From assembly GCA_019423745.1 (NCBI GenBank), contig JAHZAV010000002.1, forward strand, positions 86,528 through 150,527: a DNA stretch of 64,000 nt, read 5' to 3'. Numbering within the stretch: the stretch's first letter is position 1; each line of letters opens with the position of its first letter. The notes under the pieces were generated by a model. It saw only the letters and a list, made by a program, of their open reading frames with translations. It was not told the DNA's origin and did not search any database. The position numbers and the translations under genes are program-made. Shown piece after piece: positions 17,786 to 26,582 of this stretch. The stretch is from Lachnospiraceae bacterium (lineage in GTDB: Bacteria; Bacillota; Clostridia; Lachnospirales; Lachnospiraceae).

Positions 17786-18353
17786 TTTTTTCCTTTTTTA
17801 CGCTATATCCAAAGCTACCTCTTTTATTGCCAAGTTCCAGGTACTCACCATGAGAATAAGCAATAAGTCCAGAATTATTCAAATGAAATTTCCCTTTCTC
17901 ATCCATATACCTGGGATCTACCTGCACCGCCTCTACTTTGGCCAAAAACATATGATGACTTCCCAGCTCTTTCATTTCAGTAACGGAACACTCAATATTG
18001 ACCGGTGCTTCTTCAATTACCGGAGCGTAGGAAAGTTTATCTGCCTTTCCTGGCGTAAGATGCATTTCCTTCCATTTGTCTACATCTCTGCCGGATTTCA
18101 CTCCACACCAATCTGCTGCATACAAAAGTTTCTCTGTCGTAAGATTAATAACAAACTCTCCGCTATCTTTTATAAGAGAATAACTATACCTTTCCGGCCT
18201 TACAGATATATATACCATGGCTGGATTAGTACATATGGTCCCTGTCCAGGCTACTGTGAATATGTTCTTTTCCCCTGCCTTGTCGGCTGCACTTACCATC
18301 ACTGCCGGAAGAGGATAAACCATATTACCTGCCTTCCATATTTCTTTTTTCAT
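17760..18353 (-). CDS. Flavin reductase family protein (FMN-binding split barrel)
   Basis: This 197-residue protein has the flavin reductase-like split-barrel fold and binds FMN as a dimer. PLPAVMVSAADKAGEKNIFTVAW, with NIFTVAWTGTICTNPAMVYISV across it, is the usual N-terminal FMN-contacting region; RYSYSLIKDSGEFVINL follows. The core ends at about residue 180 and is followed by a very basic tail (KKEKRKKRRPVR). Related clostridial proteins are called flavoredoxins or NADH:FMN oxidoreductases, but the electron partner cannot be read here. AGGAAGG precedes the start. It follows the CBS pyrophosphatase gene by 23 nt in reverse genomic order and may be cotranscribed with it. Confidence 0.88.
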   Translation of the reverse strand: MKKEIWKAGNMVYPLPAVMVSAADKAGEKNIFTVAWTGTICTNPAMVYISVRPERYSYSLIKDSGEFVINLTTEKLLYAADWCGVKSGRDVDKWKEMHLTPGKADKLSYAPVIEEAPVNIECSVTEMKELGSHHMFLAKVEAVQVDPRYMDEKGKFHLNNSGLIAYSHGEYLELGNKRGSFGYSVKKEKRKKRRPVR

Positions 18354-18376
18354 ATTCTTGCCTTCCTTTTGCTGTT

Positions 18377-20023
18377 CTACTGCTGCAACGCTCCTGCAAG
18401 AGCAGGGATTAACTGTTTCTTTCTGGAGACAACTCCTTTAAGGATAATAGGATCGGCGTCCTCCGGGAGTTCAAAAGCCTCAATAATAGGCTCCCTGGAT
18501 CCATGTCCGCTACAAAGTAATTCTGTAGATTCATCCAGAATATCCGTCAGCATGAAATATACCATATTCAGCTTCTGCTCCTCCCTGGCCTCTTCCAGAT
18601 ATTTTAAGAGTTTTCCTCTGATTTCCTGTAACTCTTCTTTGTTCATAGAGTTGATTTGTCCTACTCCAAATACTTTATCATTAACGTTAAACTGTTTGAA
18701 ATCCTGAAAACAGATTTCCTGAGGGCTTTTTCCTTTCAGGCTGCTTCCCGCATGAAACATTTCCGCTGCCATCTCATCTAAATTAATACCTGCAATGTTC
18801 GCCAGCTTTTCCGCCATTTTCTGATCTACCAAAGTGCAAGTAGGAGAACGGAACAATAAAGTGTCTGATATAATTGCTGATGCAAGAAGCCCTGCCATAA
18901 CAGGAGTCAATTCTACACCATTCTCTTCATACATCTGGCCCACTATCGTAGCTGTACAGCCTACCGGCTGATTCCGAAAGAACACAGGTCCTATCGTCTC
19001 AATATTTCCAAGTCTATGGTGATCGATAATCTCCAGAATTTCAGCTTCCTCAATACCATCTACTGCCTGGGACCGCTCATTGTGATCCACTAAGATAACC
19101 TGCTTCTTACTTACATCCATAAAACGCCGTCTGGAGATGAATCCCTTAAAATTACCGTGTCGATCCAGAATAGGAAAATCACGAAACTTCTTCTTAGTCA
19201 TCTGTTCTTTAATATCATCTACATAATCATCCATATGGAAAACGGTCAATGGTCCTTTACTCATAAAATATTTGACCGGAATACTCTGATTGATCAGCCT
19301 TGCAGCAGTAAAGGTATCATGAGGTGTACGTATAATCACAATACTCTGCTCTTCTGCTTTACGTATCAACTCATCGGATACTTGTGCATTCTGACACACT
19401 ACCAAACAGCTTGCATCAATATCCACCGCACATGCCTGGGATTCATAACGGTTCCCCAGAATTACCAAATCATCTTTCTGGATAAACTCCTCCATCATAT
19501 CCGTACTGGAAGCTCCTACTGCCACCTTCCCTTTTACAAAATATCCATGCTCATTTCCTGTAAGAAGTTCCCCATCTAACGTCTGGATAATATTCCTATA
19601 CTGTGTCCGCGCATTTGCCAAAATCTTATTGTCATACACATCCATATAGGATTTGGCAATATCCCCAGTGGAAATCAACCCTACAAGTTCACCTTCTTTT
19701 AAAACCGGTATCGTCTTTACAGATTGTTTTTTCATTAGCTCCCACGTTTCTTTTATAGAAACGCCCGGCTCCACTCCTTTTATCTTATGGATATCCATAT
19801 CCTTAACCTGCAACTTGACATTTGTCAGAAGTCTGGGCGCATCCACATGAAATTTATGAAGTACATACTGCGTCTCTTCATTAATCTGTCCTGCACGTTT
19901 TGCAGTATACTCCCTTCCTGTAATCTCACGTTTCAGATTTGCATAAGCGATTGCTGAACAGATAGAATCCGTATCTGGATTTTTATGTCCAATCACATAT
20001 ACTTTTTTTGCCTTTTTATCCAT
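18377..20023 (-). CDS. ppaC: Manganese-dependent inorganic pyrophosphatase with CBS and DRTGG domains
   Basis: This is a family II (DHH/DHHA2) pyrophosphatase hydrolysing PPi to phosphate, with a regulatory insert. The N-terminal DHH motif is VIGHKNPDTDSICSAIAYA. Residues about 70-125 and 245-300 form a CBS pair (KTIPVLKEGELVGLISTGD; FRDFPILDRHGNFKGFISRR), and between them is a DRTGG domain. DHHRLGN and the DHHA2 motif SSLKGKSPQE follow. In characterised relatives CBS domains confer inhibition by AMP/ADP and, with DRTGG, activation by diadenosine polyphosphates; that is inference here. Upstream in-frame codons exist to 20158, but ATG 20023 has GGGAG seven bases before it and starts exactly at the DHH domain. 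Confidence 0.93.
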   Translation of the reverse strand: MDKKAKKVYVIGHKNPDTDSICSAIAYANLKREITGREYTAKRAGQINEETQYVLHKFHVDAPRLLTNVKLQVKDMDIHKIKGVEPGVSIKETWELMKKQSVKTIPVLKEGELVGLISTGDIAKSYMDVYDNKILANARTQYRNIIQTLDGELLTGNEHGYFVKGKVAVGASSTDMMEEFIQKDDLVILGNRYESQACAVDIDASCLVVCQNAQVSDELIRKAEEQSIVIIRTPHDTFTAARLINQSIPVKYFMSKGPLTVFHMDDYVDDIKEQMTKKKFRDFPILDRHGNFKGFISRRRFMDVSKKQVILVDHNERSQAVDGIEEAEILEIIDHHRLGNIETIGPVFFRNQPVGCTATIVGQMYEENGVELTPVMAGLLASAIISDTLLFRSPTCTLVDQKMAEKLANIAGINLDEMAAEMFHAGSSLKGKSPQEICFQDFKQFNVNDKVFGVGQINSMNKEELQEIRGKLLKYLEEAREEQKLNMVYFMLTDILDESTELLCSGHGSREPIIEAFELPEDADPIILKGVVSRKKQLIPALAGALQQ

Positions 20024-20136
20024 ATCTTCACTCCCTGCAAAAGCCTCATCCTTATTCTGCGGCATCTTATATATGTAAGCTTGCCATTTTTTCCCGGTAC
20101 AGTCAACTAAAAAATCCCTTAACTTTGCTTTTTTCT

Positions 20137-20166
20137 TTGAACAATCCCAGTATTTCATGCTATACT
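20137..20166 (+). promoter_or_regulatory. SigA promoter of the S1-domain gene
   Basis: TTGAAC (20137-20142), 18 bases, TATACT (20161-20166). It lies about 50 bases before the ATG at 20220. Confidence 0.7.
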
Positions 20167-20219
20167 ACTAATAGTATGTGGGAACACATAGAATACGGTT
20201 ATGAGAAAGGACTATCAAA

Positions 20220-20906
20220 ATGAGTGAAGAATTATTACAGCAAGAAGAGAACAGACCAGAAGAAACGATGGCCGATTATGAAGAACATTTTGACGATGCA
20301 AATCCCTGGAATGTCGTTCAAAGTTATCTGGAAAATGGAACTATTCTCCCAGTGAAAGTCGAAGGAATCGTAAATGGCGGTGCAATCGCTATGGTTGAAG
20401 GATTACGCGGCTTTATTCCTGCATCCCGGTTATCCTTATCCTATATTGAAGATCTGGAAACTTATCTGTTAAAAGATATTGAGGTGCGAGTGATTGAAGT
20501 GAACCAGGCCGAAAACCGTCTGGTTTTGTCTGCACGTGAAATCTTAAAAGAAAAAGAAAAGAAGGCAATGGAAGAAAAGATTGCCAATGTAAAAATCGGC
20601 AGCGTAGTAAAAGGGACCGTGGAAAGCCTGCAGCCTTATGGTGCTTTTATTCGTCTGGATGATGGATTATCCGGACTGGTTCATATTTCTCAGATCAGCC
20701 AGAAGCGTGTAAAATCTCCGAAAGATGTCCTGAATACAGGAGACGAAGTTTCTGTTAAGATTATTGGTCTGAAGGATGGAAAAATCAGTCTTAGTATGAA
20801 AGCATTAGAAGAAGTCAAAGAAGAGCCGGAAGAAAAGGTGGAAATCCCGAAATCTGAAAATATTGGTACAAATCTGGGCGACCTGTTTAAAAAGCTTAAC
20901 CTGTAA
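20220..20906 (+). CDS. S1 RNA-binding domain protein (two S1 repeats)
   Basis: This 228-residue protein consists of an acidic N-terminal arm (about 1-40) and two OB-fold S1 domains. Repeat 1 (about 42-105) contains VEGIVNGGAIAMVEGLRGFIPASRLS. Repeat 2 (about 125-195) contains GSVVKGTVESLQPYGAFIRLDDGLSGLVHISQIS, with the phenylalanine and histidine positions of good S1 domains. A Glu/Lys-rich tail ends in LGDLFKKLNL. It resembles the short ribosomal protein S1 homologues of Clostridia rather than a full S1 (six repeats), and may assist mRNA binding or degradation. It is a single-gene unit. A precise role is not established. Confidence 0.88.
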   Translation: MSEELLQQEENRPEETMADYEEHFDDANPWNVVQSYLENGTILPVKVEGIVNGGAIAMVEGLRGFIPASRLSLSYIEDLETYLLKDIEVRVIEVNQAENRLVLSAREILKEKEKKAMEEKIANVKIGSVVKGTVESLQPYGAFIRLDDGLSGLVHISQISQKRVKSPKDVLNTGDEVSVKIIGLKDGKISLSMKALEEVKEEPEEKVEIPKSENIGTNLGDLFKKLNL

Positions 20907-20942
20907 ATATTAAAAGGTAAGGTTACCTGATTCTTCCCAAAG

Positions 20943-20996
20943 AAAAAAGAGCTGCTCATGCTGTTTTAACAACATACATGAACGGCTCTTTTTTAT
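20943..20996. terminator. Bidirectional terminator between S1 and FUSC genes
   Basis: AAAAGAGC pairs with GCTCTTTT, and inside it TCATG pairs with CATGA; T-runs are available on both strands. It covers the stop codon of the FUSC gene. Confidence 0.8.
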
Positions 20997-22966
20997 GCTC
21001 TCTTTTCCAATACCAGACGGTACATCAAAGAGACATTTTTTGCATACTTTGTCAGAAGACGAGATAGTTCTTTCTCTCCTGCGATTTGTCTTTTATATCC
21101 CATATGTTTCATTTTTTTACGATCTTTTTCTTTCCTAAGATGCAAGCGATCCTGGATTTGTTCCAATACATAATCCACATGGGCAATATAATTTTCTAAT
21201 GTCTCTGTTTCTTTAATCCCTCTTCTTCTGGAATTAACAAGAAAAAGGATCTGCTCCATCTCCGACACCATTCGCCATGAAGTATCAAGAAGTTTCCGAT
21301 AGTAATCTCCTTCCTCCTTTTTTAAATATTCTCTAACCTGCTCATGCATCAAATGATACTGCATATGGGCATCACAGATCGTTCCGTAATCCAACCGATC
21401 ATATAGCGATCTTTCCAGTATCTTCAGATAAACATGATGCATATGGAAAATCATCTGAAAATTATACCGGAATCTATGTCCCATACTAGTGGGGAAGAAA
21501 AACTGATTAATAATAACTACTAAACTAATGGCTGCCAGTACATAGATCATCCTAAGTTCAACCGCCACTTCTGTATTCATTGCCAATGTAGCCATGGAAA
21601 GACCGAAACAGGTAACAAATATTCCATGCAGGCTTGTTCCCGGGGTTGCAGTATACATACACGCTACCATAATACTTGCTAATGCCATATGTCCTGCCAT
21701 TCCCGGAAAAAGATAAAATACACTTGCAAAAATTATGCAGCCAGCTGCAGTACCTAAAAATCTTGTCAGCATCCGGTACTGACTATCCTCATACATTGGT
21801 CTAAGAAGCAGAAATGCATTTAATGGCAGCCAATAGCTGTGATCTGCCTGACTGACAGATACAAAAACAAAGCTCAAAGTCAATACTGCACTCATTCTCA
21901 AGGCAAACCTTGTCTCAAAAGCATCCGGTTTCATCTGATAAAGAATTTTTCCTAAAGGCTTCTGATGAGGCGGAATAGACCACACTACGCCTGTTTCCCC
22001 GCTTTCTTTTTCTTCAAATTTATCCAATATCAGTAAAAATGGCCGGAGCAGATTTTGAAATGAAATATAAATCTCCAAATCTTTCTTTTGAGCCTCTTCC
22101 AAAAGTTCCTCTCCCCTTTTTTGGAGATATTTCCGTCCATCTACTTCCCAAAACGGTGTTCGCCCTGCCTCTTCCAGATACTGTGCTGCTTTTTCAATAT
22201 ATACCTTAATTCCTTCTTCTTTCATCATCTCCGGTCGATAATGGCTGTCCAGAAAATAGGCTGCCCTTTGAAAAATCAGAGCAAAAATATAGGAAATCTT
22301 TCCTTCCATCGTTACGATTTCCTTCCTGCCTCGTTTCTGATACGCTTCCAGATAAAGAGACTGCTGTAACTGATACAATGGAGCTGTATGAATCTCTTCT
22401 TCTCTTCCTTCCAACTGAAGTCTTAAATATTGAGCCAGTAATCCGAGCCCTTTTTGCTGATTTCTGTAATCCGGTTTTACTGCGTGTCTCCATTGATAAA
22501 ATTTAACCGACACGATAAAAATAATGCCAGCGTAGGCTATTGCTGCTGTCTGAACAAAAAATCCTTTTAGATCCAATGGCATAAGCTGAAGAAAGGTAAA
22601 AGTCATAACTCCGGAAAAATATCCCATTTGATTAAATTGAGAAGATTTTAGAAAAACAAATCCGAAAGGTACAGTAAGATTAAAAAAGATGGTAAGCGGA
22701 AGATTCAGCGTTGCCACATAAGCCAATGCACTAACTGCCAGCTGAGTCAGAACCAACCCCACCATTTTTTTTAACGGCTGCAACTTTCGATAATTTGTCT
22801 GAAACAGAACCGTAATTAAAGAGGCCACCATTACATATTGTGTACCAAAAACGAAAAGTATCGTATAAAAAAGAAAGAGAAAAAAACAAATCACAGGGAC
22901 AGCGGTAAGAAATTTCTTTTTTACTATCTCTGCCTGTTTTCTAATTCTTTCTTTCCATTTATCCAT
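20993..22966 (-). CDS. FUSC-family membrane protein (aromatic acid / fusaric acid exporter-like)
   Basis: This 657-residue protein has two sets of about five to six hydrophobic helices, residues about 20-160 and 350-490, each followed by a long charged cytosolic region. This is the duplicated FUSC/YccS/AaeB plan. MRPMYEDSQYRMLTRFLGTAAG, with RPMYEDSQYRMLTRFLGTA as its core, matches the helix-start signature R-P...R...R..GT of the second half. The C-terminal ~170 residues are helical and His/Arg/Tyr-rich. Known relatives export aromatic acids or are linked to resistance; the substrate here is unknown. The ATG follows directly on the stop of the upstream small membrane gene, so the pair should be translationally coupled. 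Confidence 0.88.
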   Translation of the reverse strand: MDKWKERIRKQAEIVKKKFLTAVPVICFFLFLFYTILFVFGTQYVMVASLITVLFQTNYRKLQPLKKMVGLVLTQLAVSALAYVATLNLPLTIFFNLTVPFGFVFLKSSQFNQMGYFSGVMTFTFLQLMPLDLKGFFVQTAAIAYAGIIFIVSVKFYQWRHAVKPDYRNQQKGLGLLAQYLRLQLEGREEEIHTAPLYQLQQSLYLEAYQKRGRKEIVTMEGKISYIFALIFQRAAYFLDSHYRPEMMKEEGIKVYIEKAAQYLEEAGRTPFWEVDGRKYLQKRGEELLEEAQKKDLEIYISFQNLLRPFLLILDKFEEKESGETGVVWSIPPHQKPLGKILYQMKPDAFETRFALRMSAVLTLSFVFVSVSQADHSYWLPLNAFLLLRPMYEDSQYRMLTRFLGTAAGCIIFASVFYLFPGMAGHMALASIMVACMYTATPGTSLHGIFVTCFGLSMATLAMNTEVAVELRMIYVLAAISLVVIINQFFFPTSMGHRFRYNFQMIFHMHHVYLKILERSLYDRLDYGTICDAHMQYHLMHEQVREYLKKEEGDYYRKLLDTSWRMVSEMEQILFLVNSRRRGIKETETLENYIAHVDYVLEQIQDRLHLRKEKDRKKMKHMGYKRQIAGEKELSRLLTKYAKNVSLMYRLVLEKRA

Positions 22967-23308
22967 TTAATCATCCTTTCCAAGTAAAAGGGGCACTCCA
23001 ATCTTGAAAAGTACGCTAATAAGCATGATAGCGTAAATGAGCAGGGATGGTTTCCAACTCACTCCCCACTCTTTTTCTAATCTAAAATGTAACATTTCCA
23101 TGGATTTCTGCAAATCATTTTTCTTCTGAAGCAGCCTTGCAGCCATTCTTAATACTGCGAACATCTGCAAAACTAAAAATGATCCCAAAATGACATCCCG
23201 TATTTTACTTCCTGTCCCCTTTATTACACAAAATGCGGACAAAATAACAGAAACTATCGTTGCAATATCATGAATATATGTAAAATCTTTAAATCTTTCC
23301 TCTTGCAT
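22967..23308 (-). CDS. Small two- or three-helix membrane protein coupled to the FUSC gene
   Basis: I do not recognise a named family. The ~113-residue protein has hydrophobic segments at about 17-35 and 43-58 and a C-terminal helix (SLLIYAIMLISVLFKIGVPLLL), with a charged Lys/Glu-rich cytosolic stretch between (LQKKNDLQKSMEMLHFRLEKEW). An ATG three codons upstream sits one base from AAGGAGG, so the second ATG at 23308 is the better start. The stop abuts the FUSC start, which suggests an accessory or assembly subunit. That role is inference from position only. Confidence 0.75.
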   Translation of the reverse strand: MQEERFKDFTYIHDIATIVSVILSAFCVIKGTGSKIRDVILGSFLVLQMFAVLRMAARLLQKKNDLQKSMEMLHFRLEKEWGVSWKPSLLIYAIMLISVLFKIGVPLLLGKDD

Positions 23309-23354
23309 CTTACTCATTCCTCCTTTTCCTATATATATGCCCGCATTTCCTGTT

Positions 23355-23789
23355 TTATGACATTTTTTTCAGCATTTCTTCCAGAATCTGCGCTCCTGCC
23401 TCTACACAGGATGTACAACACGGAAGCGGCTGCGCTCCCTCCTGTGTCTTTAAATCTCTACAATAAATAGATCCGCATTTTTCTTCGAATTTTCTGGCTG
23501 CTTCCTTAATTCTGTCATATGTATCAAATTTTGTAAGCATGGGCTGCTCCATGTCTCCGGCACTTCCGGCAAGGCTAATGATCAAAAACATTCCCATTGC
23601 CGCTCCACATGTGTCATTCAGACCGCCAATACCTGATCCAAAAGCTTCCGTCAAACGAAACATATCTTGCTCACTCATTCCATATTTCTCACACACAGAA
23701 CAGGCCACGGCCTGACAGCAGTTATACATCTTCTGAAACTTCTTCACTGCAGTCGTGGCAATCTTCTCCGGGCACTCTTCCTTTGTCAT
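23355..23789 (-). CDS. C_GCAxxG_C_C family redox-type protein
   Basis: This ~144-residue protein has the family pattern: NCCQAVACSVCEKYG near the N-terminus, the signature GGLNDTCGAAMGMFLI in the middle, a CGSIYCRDL motif and a C-terminal CCTSCVEAG. The conserved cysteines suggest a metal centre or thiol redox function. Biochemistry of the family is poorly known and no partner is obvious. Two possible starts exist. The ATG at 23798 abuts GGAAAGG, and the ATG at 23789 has it nine bases upstream; I use the latter. Its 5' end overlaps the preceding gene by about 70 nt, which is unusual. Confidence 0.85.
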   Translation of the reverse strand: MTKEECPEKIATTAVKKFQKMYNCCQAVACSVCEKYGMSEQDMFRLTEAFGSGIGGLNDTCGAAMGMFLIISLAGSAGDMEQPMLTKFDTYDRIKEAARKFEEKCGSIYCRDLKTQEGAQPLPCCTSCVEAGAQILEEMLKKMS

Positions 23790-24627
23790 CTGACTCATCC
23801 TTTCCTACATTCGATTTGATCTTTTTTACTTCCTGCACATAGAAGAGCTTTCCACCATATTTTTCCACATAAGAAAAATGTGCATTTGCCCCTATTTCAT
23901 TCTGACAGTGATAATCTAAAAATCCCTCCCAATATGCATTACCTATCTTAATCCATATCTGTGAATCATGAGGATACAGACGAATATAGTCCTGCAGGAA
24001 TCCATAGGCAGAAGTATAATCCTCATTTTTCAGTGCACGCTTCATATTATTTGAAGCACACAAAAGCTGCATATAGACCGTATCCTCCCTGCCACCAATC
24101 GTCCTTTGAAATTCATCTTCAAGTCCCCTTACCTCTTCTGACCTTTCCTGTGAAAAAAGAAGAGCAGACTTAAGCATATAGTAATTATATTTATATTTCT
24201 TCTTAAGACCCTCTGGACTAATCCTACTCAATGTGTCCCAAGCCTGTGCAAAGTTACCCTCATAGTACTGTGCAAGTGCCAGATTGAGCTGCTTTTTTGT
24301 TCCTCCGCCTATACGATACAGACAAGCTTCATAGAGGAAAGGATCGCAGAACTTTGTCAAACTTTCGGAAATATGAACCTCTGCTCCGCGGACAGCAAAA
24401 ATTAAAATCTGGACAATGACATAATGGATTAGAATAATACAAAGCCGAGTGATTCCATTTGTATATCCCCAGATCCACATCACACGGTCCAGCCCTACAA
24501 ACAGTAGAAGCCCATGCAAAATAACAAGTACAATCCCCGCAATCCCAAGACCTCTTTGTATCCAATAATTTCTCACTCTTCGCTCTATTTCATGATGATT
24601 TACATTTTGTATTTCTTCTGCCTTCAT
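23722..24627 (-). CDS. Membrane-anchored tetratricopeptide-like protein
   Basis: I do not recognise a specific family. The 301-residue protein has two membrane helices in the first ~85 residues (GLGIAGIVLVILHGLLLFVG; LCIILIHYVIVQILIFAV). An alpha-helical soluble domain follows with tetratricopeptide-like spacing: AQYYEGNFAQAWDTLSRISP, YNYYMLKSALLFSQE, DYTSAYGFLQDYIRLYPHDSQIW, YWEGFLDYHCQNEIGANAHF (each shown in part). The last ~30 residues are hydrophilic and are read from DNA that also encodes the start of the C_GCAxxG_C_C protein. AAGGAGG precedes the start. It lies 19 nt after nadE's stop, so it is probably cotranscribed with hslO-nadE. Confidence 0.78.
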   Translation of the reverse strand: MKAEEIQNVNHHEIERRVRNYWIQRGLGIAGIVLVILHGLLLFVGLDRVMWIWGYTNGITRLCIILIHYVIVQILIFAVRGAEVHISESLTKFCDPFLYEACLYRIGGGTKKQLNLALAQYYEGNFAQAWDTLSRISPEGLKKKYKYNYYMLKSALLFSQERSEEVRGLEDEFQRTIGGREDTVYMQLLCASNNMKRALKNEDYTSAYGFLQDYIRLYPHDSQIWIKIGNAYWEGFLDYHCQNEIGANAHFSYVEKYGGKLFYVQEVKKIKSNVGKDESDDKGRVPGEDCHDCSEEVSEDV

Positions 24628-24646
24628 ATATCATGCCTCCTTTATA

Positions 24647-26554
24647 TCAATTTCCCAGGTTTTTCAGCCACACTCCCGCACAGGCATCACTTGGCATCCT
24701 CCAGTCTCCTCTCGGTGAAAGTGCAACAGTTCCTACCTTAGGACCATCCGGCAAACAGGACCTCTTAAACTGCTGTGTAAAAAACCTTCTGCAAAATGTT
24801 TCCAGCCACTTATAAATCGTCTCTTTTTCATATTCTCCCTCAAACGCAATACGGGCAATCCGAAAAATCTTATCCGGCTCATAACCAAAACGCAGGAAAT
24901 AATATAAAAAGAAATCATGAAGTTCATATGGTCCCACCAAATCCTCTGTCTTCTGCGCAATCTTACCATCTTCCGGCGGCAAGAGTTCTGGGCTTACCGG
25001 AGTATCCAACACATCATAGAGTACCTCTTTTAATTCCTTATCCTCTGATGTATCAGCATAATATTGAACCAGATGACGCACCAAAGTCTTTGGTACTGAC
25101 GCATTCACACCATACATAGACATATGGTCTCCATTATAGGTAGCCCACCCAAGAGCCAACTCCGACATGTCGCCTGTACCAATTACCATTCCATTTTCCT
25201 GATTGGAAATATCCATCAAAACCTGGGTCCTTTCACGAGCCTGTGCATTTTCATAAGTCACACTGTGATCATTGATATCATGGTCAATATCCTTAAAATG
25301 CATGGTTACTGATTCAGCAATCTTCACTTCCCTTAAAGTAGCTCCCAACCTCACTGCCATCGTACAAGCATTACTGTATGTCCGGTCTGTAGTCCCAAAA
25401 CATGGCATAGTTACTGCAATAATTTTCTTTCTGTCTATCTTTAACATATCAAAGGCCTTTGCTGTCACAAGCAACGCCAAAGTAGAATCAAGTCCCCCTG
25501 ATATACCGACAACCGCGCTCTGTGCATGGGTATGAGCAATCCGCTTCTTAAGACCCATTGCCTGAATCATCAGAATTTCCTCGCAGCGCTTCTCCCTTTC
25601 TGTAGAAGAATCAGGAACAAAAGGACGTGAGGAAAATTCTCTTGTTAAAAATGTATCCGTCACTTCCACATGGAAAGGTACACGTGTCAGCCTGCGCGTC
25701 TTTTCTGTTTGAAAAGTAGTATTCTTTCTCCGTTCACTTATAAGACGGCGAACATCAATCTCAGAATAAATGGCACTGTTTTGGAATCTCTTTCCCTCCT
25801 TCAAAGTAGTTCCATTCTCAGCAATCAAATTGTGCCCGCCAAAGACAAGATCTGTCGTGGATTCTCCTTCTCCGGCATTTGCATACACATAACCAGCAAT
25901 GAGGCGGGCTGACTGTCCTTCAATAAGATTTTTTCTATATTCTGCTTTTCCAATTGTCTCATCACTTGCAGAACAGTTAACAATAATTGTCGCTCCTTCT
26001 CTTGCAGCCTGTATGCTTGGAGGGACAGGAGACCATACATCCTCACAAATTTCCGCAGACACAATTAAATCTTCCATTTCGCTGGAAACAAAGAGAATCT
26101 GAGGTCCAAACGGAATCTTTTCTCCACCGAACTCAATATCACGCACCTCTTTTGGGCCTTCTCTAAACTGTCGCATTTCATAAAATTCCCCATAATTAGG
26201 AAGAAATGTTTTTGTCGTCAATCCCAGTATTTTTCCTCGATTAAGAGCTGCAGCTATATTGTAAAGTTCTCCTTCTATGGAAAGTGGTGCTCCAACAAAT
26301 ACCAGTGCATCTTTCTCCTTCGTATAGTCAGCAATTTTCCAAAGTGCTTCTCTCGCTCTTTTAAGAAGCACATCCTGTGTAAATAAATCTCCACATGTAT
26401 ATCCGGTAATACAAAGTTCCGGGAAAACGATAATCTTAGCGCCAGCCTCTGTTGTTTCATCAATTAATCGACAAATTTGGTCCGTATTGTAATCCACATC
26501 CGCAACATGAATATCACAATTTACTGCCGCCACTTTTACAAAACCATGTTTCAC
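24647..26554 (-). CDS. nadE: Glutamine-dependent NAD(+) synthetase
   Basis: This 635-residue two-domain enzyme makes NAD from deamido-NAD, ATP and glutamine as the last step of the pathway. The N-terminal nitrilase-type amidase (about 1-290) shows FPELCITGYTCGD with the catalytic Glu, the Lys region FLPNYGEFYE and the nucleophile in SAEICEDVWSP. The C-terminal synthetase (about 330-635) shows the P-loop SGGLDSTLAL and NxQAR-like ENAQARERTQVLMD, GTGDMSELALGW and the HLVQYY helix. This is the longer glutaminase-fused form. It lies 28 nt after hslO. Confidence 0.96.
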   Translation of the reverse strand: MKHGFVKVAAVNCDIHVADVDYNTDQICRLIDETTEAGAKIIVFPELCITGYTCGDLFTQDVLLKRAREALWKIADYTKEKDALVFVGAPLSIEGELYNIAAALNRGKILGLTTKTFLPNYGEFYEMRQFREGPKEVRDIEFGGEKIPFGPQILFVSSEMEDLIVSAEICEDVWSPVPPSIQAAREGATIIVNCSASDETIGKAEYRKNLIEGQSARLIAGYVYANAGEGESTTDLVFGGHNLIAENGTTLKEGKRFQNSAIYSEIDVRRLISERRKNTTFQTEKTRRLTRVPFHVEVTDTFLTREFSSRPFVPDSSTEREKRCEEILMIQAMGLKKRIAHTHAQSAVVGISGGLDSTLALLVTAKAFDMLKIDRKKIIAVTMPCFGTTDRTYSNACTMAVRLGATLREVKIAESVTMHFKDIDHDINDHSVTYENAQARERTQVLMDISNQENGMVIGTGDMSELALGWATYNGDHMSMYGVNASVPKTLVRHLVQYYADTSEDKELKEVLYDVLDTPVSPELLPPEDGKIAQKTEDLVGPYELHDFFLYYFLRFGYEPDKIFRIARIAFEGEYEKETIYKWLETFCRRFFTQQFKRSCLPDGPKVGTVALSPRGDWRMPSDACAGVWLKNLGN

Positions 26555-26582
26555 ACTCTTTTCCTCCTTCTTTTCTCACCAA

